The notes: generated by a model from the sequence alone, not told the origin. A DNA stretch of 64,000 bases from Pseudidiomarina sediminum DSM 21906 (GCF_000423165.1 NZ_KE383983.1:1164376-1228375); one strand, 5' to 3'; shown: positions 21,691 to 32,501, numbered from the stretch's first letter. Numbers and translations: made by a program.

Positions 21691-22332
21691 GTGAACGCGC
21701 AACGCGACATCTTTGAAGTCGTAGAAACACCACAGCCGGGTCATCACCCGGCTGCTTTCCCTGAATTGTGCACGGCGCTCTACGAGCGCGAGTTAGCGGT
21801 GCTAGCGCAACAAGACGTCGCGTCAGCCAAAGGCTTGCAGCGTCGCTTAAAAAGTCTGAGTTACTACATTCAAAAAGCTGCCCGCGATATGCTGGCAAGC
21901 GACTCCCCCTGTGAACTTGACGTGCAAAACGCTAGTTGGCAGGCAGCCCAAAAGCGCCAGCTTAAAAGCACAGCAACCCGCGCGCAAAAGCTACACCAGT
22001 GGTTGCAAAGCGGCAACGTCCCGTTGGGGCTTTCGGTGCCGGTGCTGAACCTTGATCCGCATTTACAACAAGTTCGTCTTGATTCCATTGACCGTATTGA
22101 TCCGGTACAACAACGGGTACATTGCAATGCGTCAGGTTGGTTTGATTTTAATGGCGAAAGTTGCGAAGCCGATGGCACGCATCTTGTTCTGGCGAAGCCT
22201 GAGAAACAGCTGATGCAGGCGGCCGTAAGTGGGCATCAATGGTCCCACAAAGGGCGCATCGATCCGCGTACGTTATCGTTACGTGAGTTATTGCTTGCCG
22301 CAGCGATCGACTGGAATCGACTAGCGGGTTAG
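21691..22332 (+). CDS. hypothetical protein downstream of eno
   Basis: This 213-residue frame opens with GTG 21691, 17 bp after the eno stop, with only a weak ribosome site. The product looks soluble: no signal peptide or membrane segment, a helical basic first half (VASAKGLQRRLKSLSYYIQK, QKRQLKSTATRAQKLHQWLQ) and a second half with short beta-like runs (QQVRLDSIDRIDPVQQRVH, GWFDFNGESCEADGTHLV). I do not recognise the family. Codon use resembles the core genes. A perfect hairpin falls inside its first 21 codons, and its last 12 bp overlap the convergent TauE-like gene. Confidence 0.6.
   Translation: MNAQRDIFEVVETPQPGHHPAAFPELCTALYERELAVLAQQDVASAKGLQRRLKSLSYYIQKAARDMLASDSPCELDVQNASWQAAQKRQLKSTATRAQKLHQWLQSGNVPLGLSVPVLNLDPHLQQVRLDSIDRIDPVQQRVHCNASGWFDFNGESCEADGTHLVLAKPEKQLMQAAVSGHQWSHKGRIDPRTLSLRELLLAAAIDWNRLAG
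21734..21753 (+). other. perfect 8-bp hairpin inside the start of the post-eno gene
   Basis: AGCCGGGT, loop CATC, ACCCGGCT forms a GC-rich hairpin 61 bp after the eno stop. It is followed by GCTTTCCCT, a weak T-rich stretch. It could be the eno terminator or an mRNA-stabilising element, or chance within the coding sequence of the next gene. Confidence 0.45.
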
Positions 22333-23037
22333 TAACGCCACTACCCCAGAACTGATGATCAACAGCAAGGCCAGTTTACGAAACACTTGCTCTGATAACT
22401 TGCCACTCACACGATGCCCTAAGTAAGCCCCGGCGATCGCACCAGCGAGTAACGCCGCAATCAGGGTAATATCGAGATTCTGGTAGCTGCCTTGACTGGC
22501 AAATGACACCACGTTGGTTAATCCGATAGCGAGAAAAAACACCGCTAAGGTGGCTCGAAACTCGGTCTGATGCAATCGTGAAGCGGTCAAGAACAACACC
22601 ACCGGTGGTCCACCTAGGGTGAGGGCGCCGTTGCTGATACCGGCTAATAGGCCGACTCCGACCTGCAACGGACGGGTTGCTTTCAGCTGCCATTGCACGC
22701 CAAACCAAAACAACACACCTAGCCCAATGACCAGGAGCGCCATACCTAACTGGAGCGTTGCTACGGGAACCCAATGTAACAGTTGATTACCAAGCAGCGA
22801 ACCGAGCATGCCAGCGACGAGTAAACTGTGCCACCGCCGTACGTGGAGATAGTGGCGCAACAGCCAGCACAGATAACCAGCCATAAAAACGTTGACGATG
22901 GAAACTAAGGGCGTTAATACGGGCAGCGGTAGCAGTAAACTCAATAAAGGGACGGCTAATAAACCCGAACCAAAACCGGTAATTCCTTGTAAAAAGGCTC
23001 CCGTTAGCATAATCAATGCGATAAGGTAATATTCCAT
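22321..23037 (-). CDS. TauE/SafE-family sulfite exporter-like permease
   Basis: This 238-residue integral membrane protein has about seven to eight hydrophobic segments. The N-terminal repeat starts ALIMLTGAFLQGITGFGSGLLAVPLL, and the second repeat has GVGLLAGISNGALTLGGPPVV. These GxxGFGxG and GGP signatures are those of the TauE/SafE (DUF81) family, exporters or importers of small organic or sulfur anions. The substrate cannot be told from sequence. It lies alone on the minus strand, divergent from ftsB. Confidence 0.85.
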   Translation of the reverse strand: MEYYLIALIMLTGAFLQGITGFGSGLLAVPLLSLLLPLPVLTPLVSIVNVFMAGYLCWLLRHYLHVRRWHSLLVAGMLGSLLGNQLLHWVPVATLQLGMALLVIGLGVLFWFGVQWQLKATRPLQVGVGLLAGISNGALTLGGPPVVLFLTASRLHQTEFRATLAVFFLAIGLTNVVSFASQGSYQNLDITLIAALLAGAIAGAYLGHRVSGKLSEQVFRKLALLLIISSGVVALLTR

Positions 23038-23055
23038 AGTGATCCACGTAATGAC

Positions 23056-23083
23056 TTGGTTCGTCGCGAAAGAAAGGTATACT
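23056..23083 (+). promoter_or_regulatory. candidate sigma-70 promoter of ftsB
   Basis: TTGGTT at 23056-23061 and TATACT at 23078-23083 with a 16-bp spacer, 28 bp before the ftsB ATG, in the 74-bp gap between the divergent TauE-like gene and ftsB. It would drive the ftsB-ispD-ispF-truD-surE-pcm run. Confidence 0.5.
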
Positions 23084-23111
23084 TAGGGAATCATACCATG
23101 CGAGTGAAGCG

Positions 23112-23408
23112 ATGCGTTTGTTAAAACTCTTTTTGCTAGTGCTATTGGTGGTATTGCAATACCGTTTATGGCTGGGCAAAAATAGCTTACCAGAGTACTG
23201 GCATCTGCAAGAAGATGTCGCCAGACAAGAACAGTCCAACCAAAAGTTACGGCAACGTAATCAAGTGTTGATGGCTGACATTACTGATCTTCGCGAAGGT
23301 GAAGTCGCTCTTGAAGAGCGGGCGCGCAACGAACTGGGTCTTATCAAAGAAGACGAGACGTTTTTCCGTTTAATCGCTACCAAATCCAAAAACTATGACG
23401 AAAATTAA
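23112..23408 (+). CDS. ftsB: cell division protein FtsB
   Basis: FtsB is a bitopic septal protein that joins FtsL and FtsQ to activate septal peptidoglycan synthesis. It has a short cytoplasmic start (MRLLK), one membrane helix (about residues 4-20), and a periplasmic coiled coil (DVARQEQSNQKLRQRNQVLM) followed by the conserved ALEERARNELGLIKEDETFF. The length of 98 aa fits the family. It overlaps ispD by 14 bp, the usual ftsB-ispD order. Confidence 0.95.
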   Translation: MRLLKLFLLVLLVVLQYRLWLGKNSLPEYWHLQEDVARQEQSNQKLRQRNQVLMADITDLREGEVALEERARNELGLIKEDETFFRLIATKSKNYDEN

Positions 23409-24099
23409 TCAGGTTGCTGTGGTCGTTCCGGCGGCTGGAGTAGGACGCCGGATGCAATCTGCTGTTCCTAAACAATACCTACAATTAGGTCATCAAACGG
23501 TGTTGCAATGGACCCTAGCGGCAGTAACACAGGACCCGCGGGTGGCGCATGTGTATGTTGCGCTTCACCCTGATGATCCCTATTTTTCTGAACTCGAATG
23601 CCAAATCTCGGTACCGATGACAGGACTGCATGGCGGTGCGACGCGCGCAGCATCGGTTGCGGCGGGTGTCGCTAAGGCGCACGCCGATGGCTTTGCCTGG
23701 GTCGCAGTGCATGACGCAGCGCGGCCGTGCTTAAGCGCTGGCGAATTAACCGAGGTGCTTGATGTGGCGCTAAGCGATGACGTAGGCGCCATTCTCGCGC
23801 TGCCGGTTGCGGATACCTTAAAGCGCGCTACGCCCGAGGACCGCATTGCCGGCACCGTCGCGCGTGAGCAACTTTGGCAAGCCCTGACGCCACAGGTGTT
23901 TCCTAGTGAGGCTTTGTTGGCAGGCTTCGCACAACTTGGTGTCGAACATCCCGCATTGACCGACGAAGCCTCGGTATTTGAAGCGCTTGGCCAAGCGCCA
24001 AAGCTGGTGGTGGGGCGGCGCACCAATTTAAAAATTACCTTGCCCGGTGATGAAGCACTGGCGCAACTCATCTTAATGCAATCGCATCAGCAAGCGTAA
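23395..24099 (+). CDS. ispD: 2-C-methyl-D-erythritol 4-phosphate cytidylyltransferase
   Basis: IspD couples CTP to methylerythritol phosphate in the MEP isoprenoid pathway. The nucleotide-binding start VPAAGVGRRMQSAVPKQY lies near residues 11-28, and VAVHDAARPC, LPVADTLKR and LTDEASVFEALG are the other conserved boxes. The length is 234 aa. It starts inside the end of ftsB and is followed by ispF after 9 bp. Confidence 0.97.
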   Translation: MTKINQVAVVVPAAGVGRRMQSAVPKQYLQLGHQTVLQWTLAAVTQDPRVAHVYVALHPDDPYFSELECQISVPMTGLHGGATRAASVAAGVAKAHADGFAWVAVHDAARPCLSAGELTEVLDVALSDDVGAILALPVADTLKRATPEDRIAGTVAREQLWQALTPQVFPSEALLAGFAQLGVEHPALTDEASVFEALGQAPKLVVGRRTNLKITLPGDEALAQLILMQSHQQA

Positions 24100-24108
24100 G
24101 GAGAAGGC

Positions 24109-24591
24109 ATGCGCATTGGTCATGGCTATGACGTGCATAAATTTGGCGGTGAAGGCCCGTTGTGGTTAGGCGGCGTTGAAGTTCCGCATGAACAAGGTTT
24201 ACTGGCACACTCTGATGGTGATGTGGTGCTGCACGCAGTAACCGATGCCGTGCTCGGCGCATTGGCCTTAGGCGATATCGGCCGCCACTTTCCGGATACC
24301 GATGCCGCATATGCCGGAGCCGACAGTGCAGAACTTTTGGTGCAGGTGATCCGTATGGTCGGAGAGAAAGGTTATACCCTGGGCAATCTTGACGTCACCG
24401 TGGTGGCACAAGCACCGCGGTTAGCAAGTTATATCGAGGCAATGCGTGAGCGTATTGCCGGTTTATTCAATGCCCCTGTAGATGCCGTCAATGTGAAGGC
24501 AACCACCACGGAGAAGCTCGGCTTTGTTGGTCGAAAAGAAGGTATTGCTTGCCACAGCGTAGTGTTGATGAAGGCGGTGAGCGATGTCTGA
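24109..24591 (+). CDS. ispF: 2-C-methyl-D-erythritol 2,4-cyclodiphosphate synthase
   Basis: IspF closes the cyclic diphosphate in the MEP pathway. [13 protein letters not shown] carries the metal-binding Asp-His pair, [14 protein letters not shown] the substrate and metal residues, and [19 protein letters not shown] the C-terminal signature. The length, 160 aa, matches the family trimer subunit. An AGGAG site precedes the ATG. It overlaps truD by 8 bp. Confidence 0.98.
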   Translation: MRIGHGYDVHKFGGEGPLWLGGVEVPHEQGLLAHSDGDVVLHAVTDAVLGALALGDIGRHFPDTDAAYAGADSAELLVQVIRMVGEKGYTLGNLDVTVVAQAPRLASYIEAMRERIAGLFNAPVDAVNVKATTTEKLGFVGRKEGIACHSVVLMKAVSDV

Positions 24592-25627
24592 TGGCCTAAC
24601 CACGCTTGCCTATTTGCACGGTGCACCTCAAGTAAATGCACAGTTTCGGGCAACCAATAATGACTTCCAGGTGGTTGAGCAGCTGGACGTTGAAGATGAA
24701 GGTGCAGGGGAGCACCAGTGGCTTTGGGTCGCCAAAAGCGGTGCCAATACGACCTTCGTTGCGCGGCAGTTGGCTGAGTTTGCCGGGGTTGATGAACGTC
24801 AGGTAAGCTATGCCGGCTTGAAAGACCGCCACGCTGAAACCTGGCAGTGGTTTTCGGTGCAATTGCCCGGTCAGCAATTGCTGGCATGGCATGACCTTAA
24901 GCATCCAGAGTTTCGCGTCGAGCGAGCGCTGCTGCGTAGTAAAAAATTGAAGCTCGGTTACCACCAAGGCAATGCGTTTCGCTTGCGCTTACGTGATGTC
25001 AATGACGTGGCTGCGTTGCACCAGCGCTGGCAGCAAATTATTGAACAGGGTGTTCCCAACTACTTTGGTGAGCAGCGCTTCGGCCATGACGGACAAAACC
25101 TCACCAAGGCGCGCGCTTGGTTAACTGGTGAGCTGAGTCGTAAACAGGTCAAACGTTGGAGCCGTCAACAGCAAGGCTTGTTACTTTCAAGTGTGCGTAG
25201 CGCGTTGTTTAACCAGATTGTTAGCGCTCGTATAGCGGCACAACGGTTACAACCTGAAGTGGACGACTTTTTGTTATTGCAAGGTACACGCTCGTTTTTC
25301 CGTGTTGAAGCGCTCGATGACGCTTTAGCGCAGCGCTTCGCATCAGGCGACGTGCAACTATCAGCGCCGCTAGCCGGCTCGTGGCGTGAGCCTTGGCAGG
25401 ATCATCTGAGTCCGTTTGAATACGAGCAATTGCAGCAAGAGGCCGAGCTATTGGCTGGGCTGCAGCGCCAGCGCGTCGATTTAGCACGGCGCGCCTTGCT
25501 GCTGTTACCACAAGATACCGCGTGGCATGAAGTCGATGCCACAACCGTCGAGCTAAGCTTTCGCTTGCCACGGGGTAGCTTTGCTACCAGTGTATTACGC
25601 GAATTAATCCAACCTCTAACGAAATAA
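24584..25627 (+). CDS. truD: tRNA pseudouridine(13) synthase TruD
   Basis: TruD isomerises U13 in tRNA-Glu. The catalytic Asp lies in [17 protein letters not shown] near residues 75-92, the RNA-binding box is [11 protein letters not shown] near 152, and the TRUD insert domain follows. The length of 347 aa is normal. The start lies inside ispF (8-bp overlap) and surE follows after 11 bp, the common ispDF-truD-surE-pcm-nlpD-rpoS order. Confidence 0.96.
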   Translation: MSDGLTTLAYLHGAPQVNAQFRATNNDFQVVEQLDVEDEGAGEHQWLWVAKSGANTTFVARQLAEFAGVDERQVSYAGLKDRHAETWQWFSVQLPGQQLLAWHDLKHPEFRVERALLRSKKLKLGYHQGNAFRLRLRDVNDVAALHQRWQQIIEQGVPNYFGEQRFGHDGQNLTKARAWLTGELSRKQVKRWSRQQQGLLLSSVRSALFNQIVSARIAAQRLQPEVDDFLLLQGTRSFFRVEALDDALAQRFASGDVQLSAPLAGSWREPWQDHLSPFEYEQLQQEAELLAGLQRQRVDLARRALLLLPQDTAWHEVDATTVELSFRLPRGSFATSVLRELIQPLTK

Positions 25628-25638
25628 GGTGAAGCATT

Positions 25639-26388
25639 ATGATGAAGCTATTGGTGAGCAATGATGATGGTGTTCATGCACCGGGAATTGCTGCACTGCA
25701 CGAGGCGTTGAAAGAAATCGCAAAGGTGCGCGTGATTGCACCGGATCGGAACTGTAGCGGTGCGAGTAACTCGTTAACCCTGCACAATCCTTTGCGTGTT
25801 CAGCAACTCGAGAATGGCTTTTATTCAGTGAATGGCACACCAACAGACTGTGTGCACTTAGGGACCAACTCGCCGTTAGCTGACGATGTTGACCTGGTCG
25901 TCTCTGGCATCAATGATTGCCCGAATATGGGGGATGACGTGATGTATTCAGGCACGGTTGCGGCGGCAATGGAAGGGCGCTTTATGGGCTTGCCGGCAAT
26001 TGCTGTGTCAATGGGCGGACGCTCGCACGATTATTATGAGACCGCCGCTCGGGTCGTCGCTGATATCGTTAATAAAATGGCTGAGACGCCGTTACGTCTG
26101 GCGACCATCTTGAACATTAACGTGCCAGCAATGCCGTATGAAGACCTTAAGGGGGTTAAAGTAACGCGTCTTGGGCGTCGTCATCGCGCTGAAACAATGG
26201 TTGAAGCGACCGACCCCTTTGGTAAAAAAATCTATTGGTACGGGCCAGTCGGTGGTCATCAGGACGATGCTGAAGATACTGATTTTCATGCGGTGCGTGA
26301 AGGTTATGTATCGATCACACCGATTAGTCTGGATATGACAGCCAAAGTACATCAAGATACCTTAGCGAATTGGTTGAACGAACAATAA
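25639..26388 (+). CDS. surE: 5'/3'-nucleotidase SurE
   Basis: SurE is a metal-dependent phosphatase for nucleoside monophosphates, linked to stationary-phase survival. The N-terminal [14 protein letters not shown] carries the metal-binding Asp pair, followed by [12 protein letters not shown] (Ser/Asn ligands) and [12 protein letters not shown]. The length of 249 aa is typical. A second in-frame ATG directly follows the first. pcm begins 13 bp downstream. Confidence 0.97.
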   Translation: MMKLLVSNDDGVHAPGIAALHEALKEIAKVRVIAPDRNCSGASNSLTLHNPLRVQQLENGFYSVNGTPTDCVHLGTNSPLADDVDLVVSGINDCPNMGDDVMYSGTVAAAMEGRFMGLPAIAVSMGGRSHDYYETAARVVADIVNKMAETPLRLATILNINVPAMPYEDLKGVKVTRLGRRHRAETMVEATDPFGKKIYWYGPVGGHQDDAEDTDFHAVREGYVSITPISLDMTAKVHQDTLANWLNEQ

Positions 26389-26401
26389 GAATAAATCCAT
26401 C

Positions 26402-27037
26402 ATGATTCAAAACTATCAGGGTATGGCCAAGCGCTTGGTCACCTTACTGCGTCAGCAGGGCATTACCAATGAGGCGGTTCTTGAGGTGATCGCCACCACA
26501 CCGCGGCATTTGTTTATGCCCGAATCGTTGGCGCACAAAGCCTATGAAAATACTGCGTTACCAATTGGTAAAGGCCAAACGATTTCACAACCATTGATGG
26601 TAGCATCAATGACACAACTGTTGATGCAGCACCATTGTCACAATGTGTTAGAAATTGGCACTGGCAGTGGTTATCAAACCGCGATATTGGCGCAATTGGT
26701 CGAGAAAGTGTTTTCGGTGGAACGGATCGCTGAATTGCAATACCAGGCGAAACGTCGGTTGAAGAAACTTGATTTGCACAATATCAGTATGCGCCATGGT
26801 GATGGCTGGCAAGGATGGCAAAGTAAAGCGCCCTTTGATGGCATTATCGTTACCGCGGCGGCCAGTGATATTCCGCATGCCTTAATGGAACAACTGGCTG
26901 ATGGTGGGGTGATGCTGATCCCAGTCGGCACAGTGAAACAACGGTTGGTGGTGATTCGCCGATTTGGTGATGATTTTGAACACAAGCGCTTGGGTGACGT
27001 GAAATTCGTCCCTTTGGTACCAGGAAGTCTTGCATGA
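26402..27037 (+). CDS. pcm: protein-L-isoaspartate O-methyltransferase
   Basis: Pcm methylates abnormal L-isoaspartyl residues so that they can be repaired. The PCMT signature [20 protein letters not shown] is near residue 37, [15 protein letters not shown] near 57, and the SAM-binding [15 protein letters not shown] near 80. The length is 211 aa. It overlaps the following yqaA-like gene by 4 bp (ATGA). Confidence 0.97.
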   Translation: MIQNYQGMAKRLVTLLRQQGITNEAVLEVIATTPRHLFMPESLAHKAYENTALPIGKGQTISQPLMVASMTQLLMQHHCHNVLEIGTGSGYQTAILAQLVEKVFSVERIAELQYQAKRRLKKLDLHNISMRHGDGWQGWQSKAPFDGIIVTAAASDIPHALMEQLADGGVMLIPVGTVKQRLVVIRRFGDDFEHKRLGDVKFVPLVPGSLA

Positions 27038-27612
27038 AGTTATTTAGTCCGCTGTATGACAAAGTATTGCAATGGTCACAGCACCGACGTGCGCCATCGA
27101 TTCTTGCCGCATTGAGTTTTTCGGAGTCGGTAATTTTTCCGATCCCGCCAGATGTGATGTTGGCACCTATGGCAATGACGCAACCCCAGCGGGCGTGGTT
27201 TTTTGCGTTTTTAACGACCATGGCCTCGGTGTTAGGCGGCATTGCGGGGTATTGGCTGGGCTATTTCGCGTTTGAACCTTTGGTGGTGCCGTTGATTGAA
27301 TGGGCAGGTTACCAAGATAAACTGGCAACCATGACCCAGTGGTTTCAGGACTATGGCTTTTGGATCATTTTTATCGCTGGCTTTTCTCCGTTGCCCTATA
27401 AATTGTTTACCGTGACGGGTGGTATGCTCCAAGTCATGTTCCTACCCTTCGTGTTAGGTTCGCTGATCAGTCGCGGTCTACGTTTCTATTTGGTCGCTTG
27501 GTTATTGCGTACCGGTGGCCCGAAGATGGCAGTTAAGTTACGCACTTACGTGGATAGAATTGGTTGGGCAACAGTTATTCTTGCTGGAATCGCTTATGTA
27601 TGGACGCGCTAG
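27034..27612 (+). CDS. yqaA: YqaA-family (DedA/VTT-like) membrane protein
   Basis: This inner-membrane protein of 192 aa belongs to the VTT (SNARE-associated) superfamily. Marks are [20 protein letters not shown] near residue 28, a Gly-rich membrane stretch [13 protein letters not shown], and [16 protein letters not shown], the YqaA/DedA re-entrant motif. Its precise job is not settled; relatives move lipid carriers across the membrane. The gene sits between pcm and nlpD, overlapping both (4 and 17 bp), a place it often occupies in this group. Confidence 0.88.
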   Translation: MKLFSPLYDKVLQWSQHRRAPSILAALSFSESVIFPIPPDVMLAPMAMTQPQRAWFFAFLTTMASVLGGIAGYWLGYFAFEPLVVPLIEWAGYQDKLATMTQWFQDYGFWIIFIAGFSPLPYKLFTVTGGMLQVMFLPFVLGSLISRGLRFYLVAWLLRTGGPKMAVKLRTYVDRIGWATVILAGIAYVWTR

Positions 27613-28426
27613 ACTTGTTTTAACCTTTACGCTCGTTGTGCTGACGTTGGCCGGTTGCGCCCAGCGTCAAGCGCCTGCGCCGGTTGAAAAAGTGTACCGT
27701 GGGCCCACCATCCATGATTTTGAGGCGAATAGTCTCAGCGGCAGTCATTATGTCGTGCAAAAGGGCGACACCCTTTATTCCATCGCATTTCGTGCCAATG
27801 TCGATATCCGTCGTTTGGCGCGCTACAACAAGCTCTCTGAGCCATATACCATTTATCCTGGTCAAAAATTGCAACTTCGTGAAGCAAAAAAACAACCGAC
27901 TGGTACGCGTGAAGTCGTAGCGTCGCCTATTACCGTTGATCCCCGTGACAATAAAGAGTATGTTGAGAATCAACGTAAACAAAAGGTTACTGTACCGACG
28001 CCGGTAAGACGACCGCAAGTGAAAGAGGAGACCTTCCCTAGTAGTAACGCGATTGCTTGGCGTTGGCCGACAAGAAACCGTGTGATTCGTGAATTTACAA
28101 CGACTGCTGCAGGCCCGAAAGGGATCGACTTCGAGGGTACGAAGGGCGATAAAGTGATTGCAGCAGCAGCAGGGAAGGTTGTTTATGCGGGTAATGCATT
28201 AAAAGGGTATGGCAATTTAATTATCCTGAAACACAACGATGATTATATAACTGCGTACGCCCACAACGACAAATTGTTAGTTGAAGAACAACAATGGGTC
28301 AGCGCAGGAGATGCAATTGCCGAGATGGGTAACACTGATGCGGAACGCATTAAGTTGCATTTTGAAGTGCGTTTTCGTGGCAAGTCAGTCAACCCTCGGC
28401 ATTATTTACCACGGGGGTCACAATGA
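27596..28426 (+). CDS. nlpD: NlpD, LysM/M23 amidase-activator lipoprotein
   Basis: NlpD is an outer-membrane lipoprotein that switches on the septal amidase AmiC. With ATG 27596 (276 aa) it has a lipoprotein signal ending LTLAGC at Cys20. A LysM domain follows ([18 protein letters not shown] and [10 protein letters not shown]), then a C-terminal M23 domain ([49 protein letters not shown]). The M23 zinc ligands are degenerate, as in other NlpD proteins, so it regulates rather than cuts. It overlaps yqaA by 17 bp and rpoS by 4 bp. Confidence 0.95.
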   Translation: MYGRARLVLTFTLVVLTLAGCAQRQAPAPVEKVYRGPTIHDFEANSLSGSHYVVQKGDTLYSIAFRANVDIRRLARYNKLSEPYTIYPGQKLQLREAKKQPTGTREVVASPITVDPRDNKEYVENQRKQKVTVPTPVRRPQVKEETFPSSNAIAWRWPTRNRVIREFTTTAAGPKGIDFEGTKGDKVIAAAAGKVVYAGNALKGYGNLIILKHNDDYITAYAHNDKLLVEEQQWVSAGDAIAEMGNTDAERIKLHFEVRFRGKSVNPRHYLPRGSQ

Positions 28427-29400
28427 GTCGGGAAGAGCAAATTGACGACATTGATGCTGAAGAAGCGTTAATGACGGAAGACGAAGCATCCGAAACAACG
28501 GATAGCAAAGACGATGACAATGCTTTTGAAGAAATCATTGCCAATCGTGCCAACTATCAAAAGAAGATGGATGCCACGCAGCTGTATTTAAGTGAGATTG
28601 GCTTCTCACCTTTGCTTACGGCTGAAGAAGAAGTCCATTTCGCTCGATTAGCCCTTAAAGGCGATGATGCAGCACGCTGCCGGATGATCGAAAGCAACCT
28701 GCGACTGGTGGTTAAGATTGCCAGACGCTATACCAATCGAGGTCTTGCCTTACTGGATTTGGTCGAAGAGGGAAACCTCGGCTTGATCCGCGCCGTTGAA
28801 AAGTTTGACCCCGAGCGCGGCTTTCGCTTCTCAACTTATGCCACGTGGTGGATCCGCCAAACCATTGAACGTGCGATTATGAACCAAACGCGCACCATCC
28901 GTTTACCTATTCACGTCGTCAAAGAACTTAATAGTTATCTTCGCGCCTCTCGTGAGCTGGCGCAACAACTCGATCATGAGCCGACAGCAGAGGATATCGC
29001 AGCCAAGTTGGATGTGTCCGTTGCGGATGTCAGCCGCATGCTACGTTTGAATGAACGGATCGCCTCGGTAGATACACCGCTTGGTGGTGACAATGACAAA
29101 GCGCTGGTCGACTTGCTCACCGACGAGAACGATTATGGCCCTGAAGGCGTCATGCAAAGTGATGATCTGAAACAGCATATCGTCGAATGGCTAGCGAGTT
29201 TGAACTCGAAACAGCGAGAAGTCTTAGCGCGACGGTTTGGCTTGATGGGTTATGAGCCTGCAACCTTAGAAGACGTCGGGCGAGAAATAGGCCTTACGCG
29301 TGAACGCGTCCGACAAATCCAAGTTGAAGCATTACGCCGCTTACGCGACATGCTGCGTCAACAAGGATTAAGTTTGGACGCTTTATTTCAAGGCGAGTAA
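28423..29400 (+). CDS. rpoS: RNA polymerase sigma factor RpoS
   Basis: RpoS is the general-stress and stationary-phase sigma factor. An acidic N-terminus leads into region 1.2 ([20 protein letters not shown]), region 2 ([38 protein letters not shown]), region 3, and region 4 ([20 protein letters not shown]). The length, 325 aa, is typical. The ATG lies in an ATGA overlap with the nlpD stop, with a G-rich ribosome site in the nlpD end, so translation can be coupled to nlpD. It converges on mutS with a 1-bp gap. Confidence 0.97.
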   Translation: MSREEQIDDIDAEEALMTEDEASETTDSKDDDNAFEEIIANRANYQKKMDATQLYLSEIGFSPLLTAEEEVHFARLALKGDDAARCRMIESNLRLVVKIARRYTNRGLALLDLVEEGNLGLIRAVEKFDPERGFRFSTYATWWIRQTIERAIMNQTRTIRLPIHVVKELNSYLRASRELAQQLDHEPTAEDIAAKLDVSVADVSRMLRLNERIASVDTPLGGDNDKALVDLLTDENDYGPEGVMQSDDLKQHIVEWLASLNSKQREVLARRFGLMGYEPATLEDVGREIGLTRERVRQIQVEALRRLRDMLRQQGLSLDALFQGE

Positions 29401-29401
29401 G

Positions 29402-31969
29402 CTAGTCCTGCTGCAGTTGCTGTTGCCAGCGCGACAGCCACTGCAATGCTTCAAGCGGTGTCATCCCGTTGAGGTTCAACTGACCCAGTTCATCTAAGAG
29501 CGGATGCGCAGCGGTAACCACTTCGACAGCAGGTTGCTCCGTCGGTAATTCCAGTTGACGTTGCGGTTGCGCCTCGAGTTCCTGTAACACCTGCTTTGCC
29601 CGTTGTAAGACCGGACGCGGTAGTCCAGCAAGCTGCGCCACTTGTACGCCAAAACTGCGGTTCGCCGCACCTTGCGCCACCCGATGCTCAAACACAATGC
29701 GCTCGTCATGCTCACTTGCTTCCACGTGCACATTACAACAGCCTTCCTGGTTGCCAATGCTCTGCGTTAACTCAAAATAGTGGGTGGCAAAAAGTGTTAA
29801 GGCGCGATTACGTTGTAATAAGGCTTCCGCACAGGCCCAAGCTAGGGCAAGACCATCGTAGGTTGAGGTGCCACGACCGATTTCATCCATTAACACCAAG
29901 CTTTGCGGTGTCGCATTGTGCAAAATGGTCGCCGCTTCGGTCATCTCTACCATGAAGGTTGAGCGTCCTGAGGCTAGATCGTCAGAGGCACCAATGCGGG
30001 TAAAAATACGATCCAATGGACCGAAGGTCGCCGTCGCTGCTGGAACAAAGCTGCCACAGTGCGCTAATACCGCAAGCAATGCCGTTTGCCGCATGTAGGT
30101 CGATTTACCGCCCATGTTGGGGCCTGTGATCAACAACATGCGTTGTTCAGGCGTCATCTGCACATCATTGGCAATAAACGGCACGTCTAATTGCGCCTCA
30201 ATGACCGGGTGCCGTGCTTGTTGCAAATGGATGCCGAGTTGGTCACTAAGTTGTGGGCGGCAATAGTGCTGTGCCATGGCTTGGCAGGCAAAGCTATGCA
30301 GCACATCAAGCTCTGCAACGGCTTGCGCCATCCGCTGTAGCTCGGTTAAATGCTCCGCCACTTCGTTCAGCAGGGCGTCGTAGAGCCATTTTTCACGTGC
30401 CAACGCGCGGGACTGGGCTTGTAGCACCTTATCTTCGTACGTTTTGAGCTCCGGAATAATGTAGCGCTCAGCATTTTTTAGGGTTTGACGTCGTTGATAA
30501 TCGGCTGGGATCGCTGCCGCTGCAGCGCGGCTGGCTTCAAGATAATAGCCGTGGACTTTGTTGTAGCCGATCTTTAGTGTTTGGATACCCGTACGCTCCC
30601 GTTCACGGGTTTCAATTTGTCGAAGAAAGTCGGTGGCGCCGTCGGCCAGCTGACGTTGCTCATCGAGTTCAGGATCAAAGCCATCGGCGATCACACCGCC
30701 GTCGCGGATCAGCATCGGCGGCGTCTCCACTAAGGCCTGCTCAAGCAAGCTGCGGAGTGCCGGACGCTCAATCAAATGTTCAAGCCAAACCTGCAAATCA
30801 TCCTGCTGCGCTAATTGCTGGCGCACTTCAGGTAGGGCTTGTAAGGCGCTGCGTAGGCGCGTTAAGTCGCGTGGACGGGCACTGCGCAGGGCAATACGCG
30901 ATAAAATACGTTCGACATCACCAATCGCGCGCAGTAGCTTTTTCAGCGTTGGGAGATCTTCTTGCTGTAGGGCATCGACGGCATTGTAACGTTGCTCTAG
31001 CACGGCTTTTGCGCGTACCGGCCGTTGCAGCCAACGACGCAGTAGACGGCCACCCATGGCGGTCGCAGTATGATTAATGGTTTCAAACAATGACGTTGCA
31101 GCACCGCTGAGCGAGCGTACCAACTCAAGGTTACGCTGCGTTGCCGCGTCCATTTGCACTGCGTCATCGCTTTGCTCGGCACGAATGCTTTGAATGTGCG
31201 GTAAGGCAGAGCGCTGCGTCAGCTTTACGTAGTTCAAAATAGCGCCGGCAGCGCCGAGAGCGAGCGGCAAGTGCTGAACGCCAAAACCGTCGAGGTGTTG
31301 CACATCAAACTGGCGACAAAGCAGCGCTGCAGCGCTATCGCTGGCGAACTCCCAGTCCGGCCGGCTACGAATCACCTTAGTGTCATACCAGTTCTTTTGC
31401 CACGACAAGGTATCCGGATAGAGTAATTCGGCAGGTTGCAAGCGTTGTAATTCCGCTTGCAAGCTTGCTTCGTCGTTACATTGCGCGACTAAAAAGCGGC
31501 CGCTGGCAAGATCGAGACTAGCTAAGCCGAAACGCTCCTGTTCGGCGACGACCGCTACGAGTAGATTCTCAGTGGCTTCAGACAGCAGTGCTTCATCAGT
31601 TACGGTACCTGGCGTTAATACGCGAATGACTTTCCGCTCGACCGGTCCTTTGCTGGTTGCAGGGTCGCCGACTTGTTCACAGATGGCGACCGATTCACCG
31701 AGCTGTAACAAGCGCGCGAGATAATTTTCGGCGGCGTGATAGGGCACCCCGGCCATTGGGATCGGATTGCCGTTGCTCGCCCCGCGTTGGGTGAGCGAGA
31801 TATCGAGCAGTTCGGCAGCACGTTTGGCGTCATCGTAAAAGAGTTCGTAAAAGTCTCCCATACGATAGAATAAAAGCGTGTCCGCATGCTCCGCTTTGAT
31901 GCGTAAGTATTGTTGCATCATGGGCGTGTGGGCTGAAAAATCAAGAGTAGCTGTTGTGGCTTTCGACAT
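29402..31969 (-). CDS. mutS: DNA mismatch repair protein MutS
   Basis: MutS recognises base mismatches and starts methyl-directed repair. The mismatch-binding Phe-x-Glu lies in [11 protein letters not shown] near residue 35. The ATPase domain has Walker [15 protein letters not shown] near 613-626, then [19 protein letters not shown], Walker [18 protein letters not shown] and the helix ATHYFELT. The length of 855 aa equals E. coli. It is convergent with rpoS, as often in this group, and divergent from pncC. Confidence 0.98.
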   Translation of the reverse strand: MSKATTATLDFSAHTPMMQQYLRIKAEHADTLLFYRMGDFYELFYDDAKRAAELLDISLTQRGASNGNPIPMAGVPYHAAENYLARLLQLGESVAICEQVGDPATSKGPVERKVIRVLTPGTVTDEALLSEATENLLVAVVAEQERFGLASLDLASGRFLVAQCNDEASLQAELQRLQPAELLYPDTLSWQKNWYDTKVIRSRPDWEFASDSAAALLCRQFDVQHLDGFGVQHLPLALGAAGAILNYVKLTQRSALPHIQSIRAEQSDDAVQMDAATQRNLELVRSLSGAATSLFETINHTATAMGGRLLRRWLQRPVRAKAVLEQRYNAVDALQQEDLPTLKKLLRAIGDVERILSRIALRSARPRDLTRLRSALQALPEVRQQLAQQDDLQVWLEHLIERPALRSLLEQALVETPPMLIRDGGVIADGFDPELDEQRQLADGATDFLRQIETRERERTGIQTLKIGYNKVHGYYLEASRAAAAAIPADYQRRQTLKNAERYIIPELKTYEDKVLQAQSRALAREKWLYDALLNEVAEHLTELQRMAQAVAELDVLHSFACQAMAQHYCRPQLSDQLGIHLQQARHPVIEAQLDVPFIANDVQMTPEQRMLLITGPNMGGKSTYMRQTALLAVLAHCGSFVPAATATFGPLDRIFTRIGASDDLASGRSTFMVEMTEAATILHNATPQSLVLMDEIGRGTSTYDGLALAWACAEALLQRNRALTLFATHYFELTQSIGNQEGCCNVHVEASEHDERIVFEHRVAQGAANRSFGVQVAQLAGLPRPVLQRAKQVLQELEAQPQRQLELPTEQPAVEVVTAAHPLLDELGQLNLNGMTPLEALQWLSRWQQQLQQD

Positions 31970-32018
31970 GCCTGTTATTATCCGTTATCGCGTCATTGAT
32001 TAAGCTTGAAGGACTAAA

Positions 32019-32501
32019 ATGGTATCACAAACTCACAATGAACTGGCATTAGAAATCGGCCAGTGGTTACGGCAACGCGAATGGCGTATCGCGACGGCGG
32101 AATCCTGCACTGCTGGTGGTATCGGCTATGCTTTAAGTGCCATTGCCGGAAGTTCGGCGTGGTTTGAAGGTGGTTTCATCACCTATAGCAATGCGTTGAA
32201 AATGCACAGTCTTGGCGTGCCCGAGCAAACGCTAATCACGCACGGTGCCGTTTCGGCAGAAACGGCGCTTGCGATGGCGACAGGGGCACGACAGCAGGCA
32301 AACTGTGACATGGCGGTTGCCGTTACCGGCATTGCGGGTCCTGATGGTGGTAGCGCGACAAAACCTGTTGGCTTAGTCTGGTTTGGATTGGCGTGGCCAG
32401 ACGGGCAGTGCAGTTGGGCCTGTCAGTTTGACGGCGACCGCGCTGCGGTTCGAGAGGCCACGATTAGTGAAGCTTTACGGAGTTTCAAAAAAATTACTTG
32501 A
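32019..32501 (+). CDS. pncC: nicotinamide-nucleotide amidohydrolase PncC (CinA C-terminal family)
   Basis: PncC deamidates nicotinamide mononucleotide to nicotinate mononucleotide in NAD recycling. The protein of 160 aa is a stand-alone CinA C-terminal domain. Visible motifs are RIATAESCTAGGIGYAL near residues 21-37 (with the catalytic Ser), WFEGGFITYSNALK, and VTGIAGPDGGSATKPVGLVW. An AGGA site precedes the ATG. It lies directly before recA, as cinA/ygaD does in E. coli and many relatives. Confidence 0.94.
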   Translation: MVSQTHNELALEIGQWLRQREWRIATAESCTAGGIGYALSAIAGSSAWFEGGFITYSNALKMHSLGVPEQTLITHGAVSAETALAMATGARQQANCDMAVAVTGIAGPDGGSATKPVGLVWFGLAWPDGQCSWACQFDGDRAAVREATISEALRSFKKIT

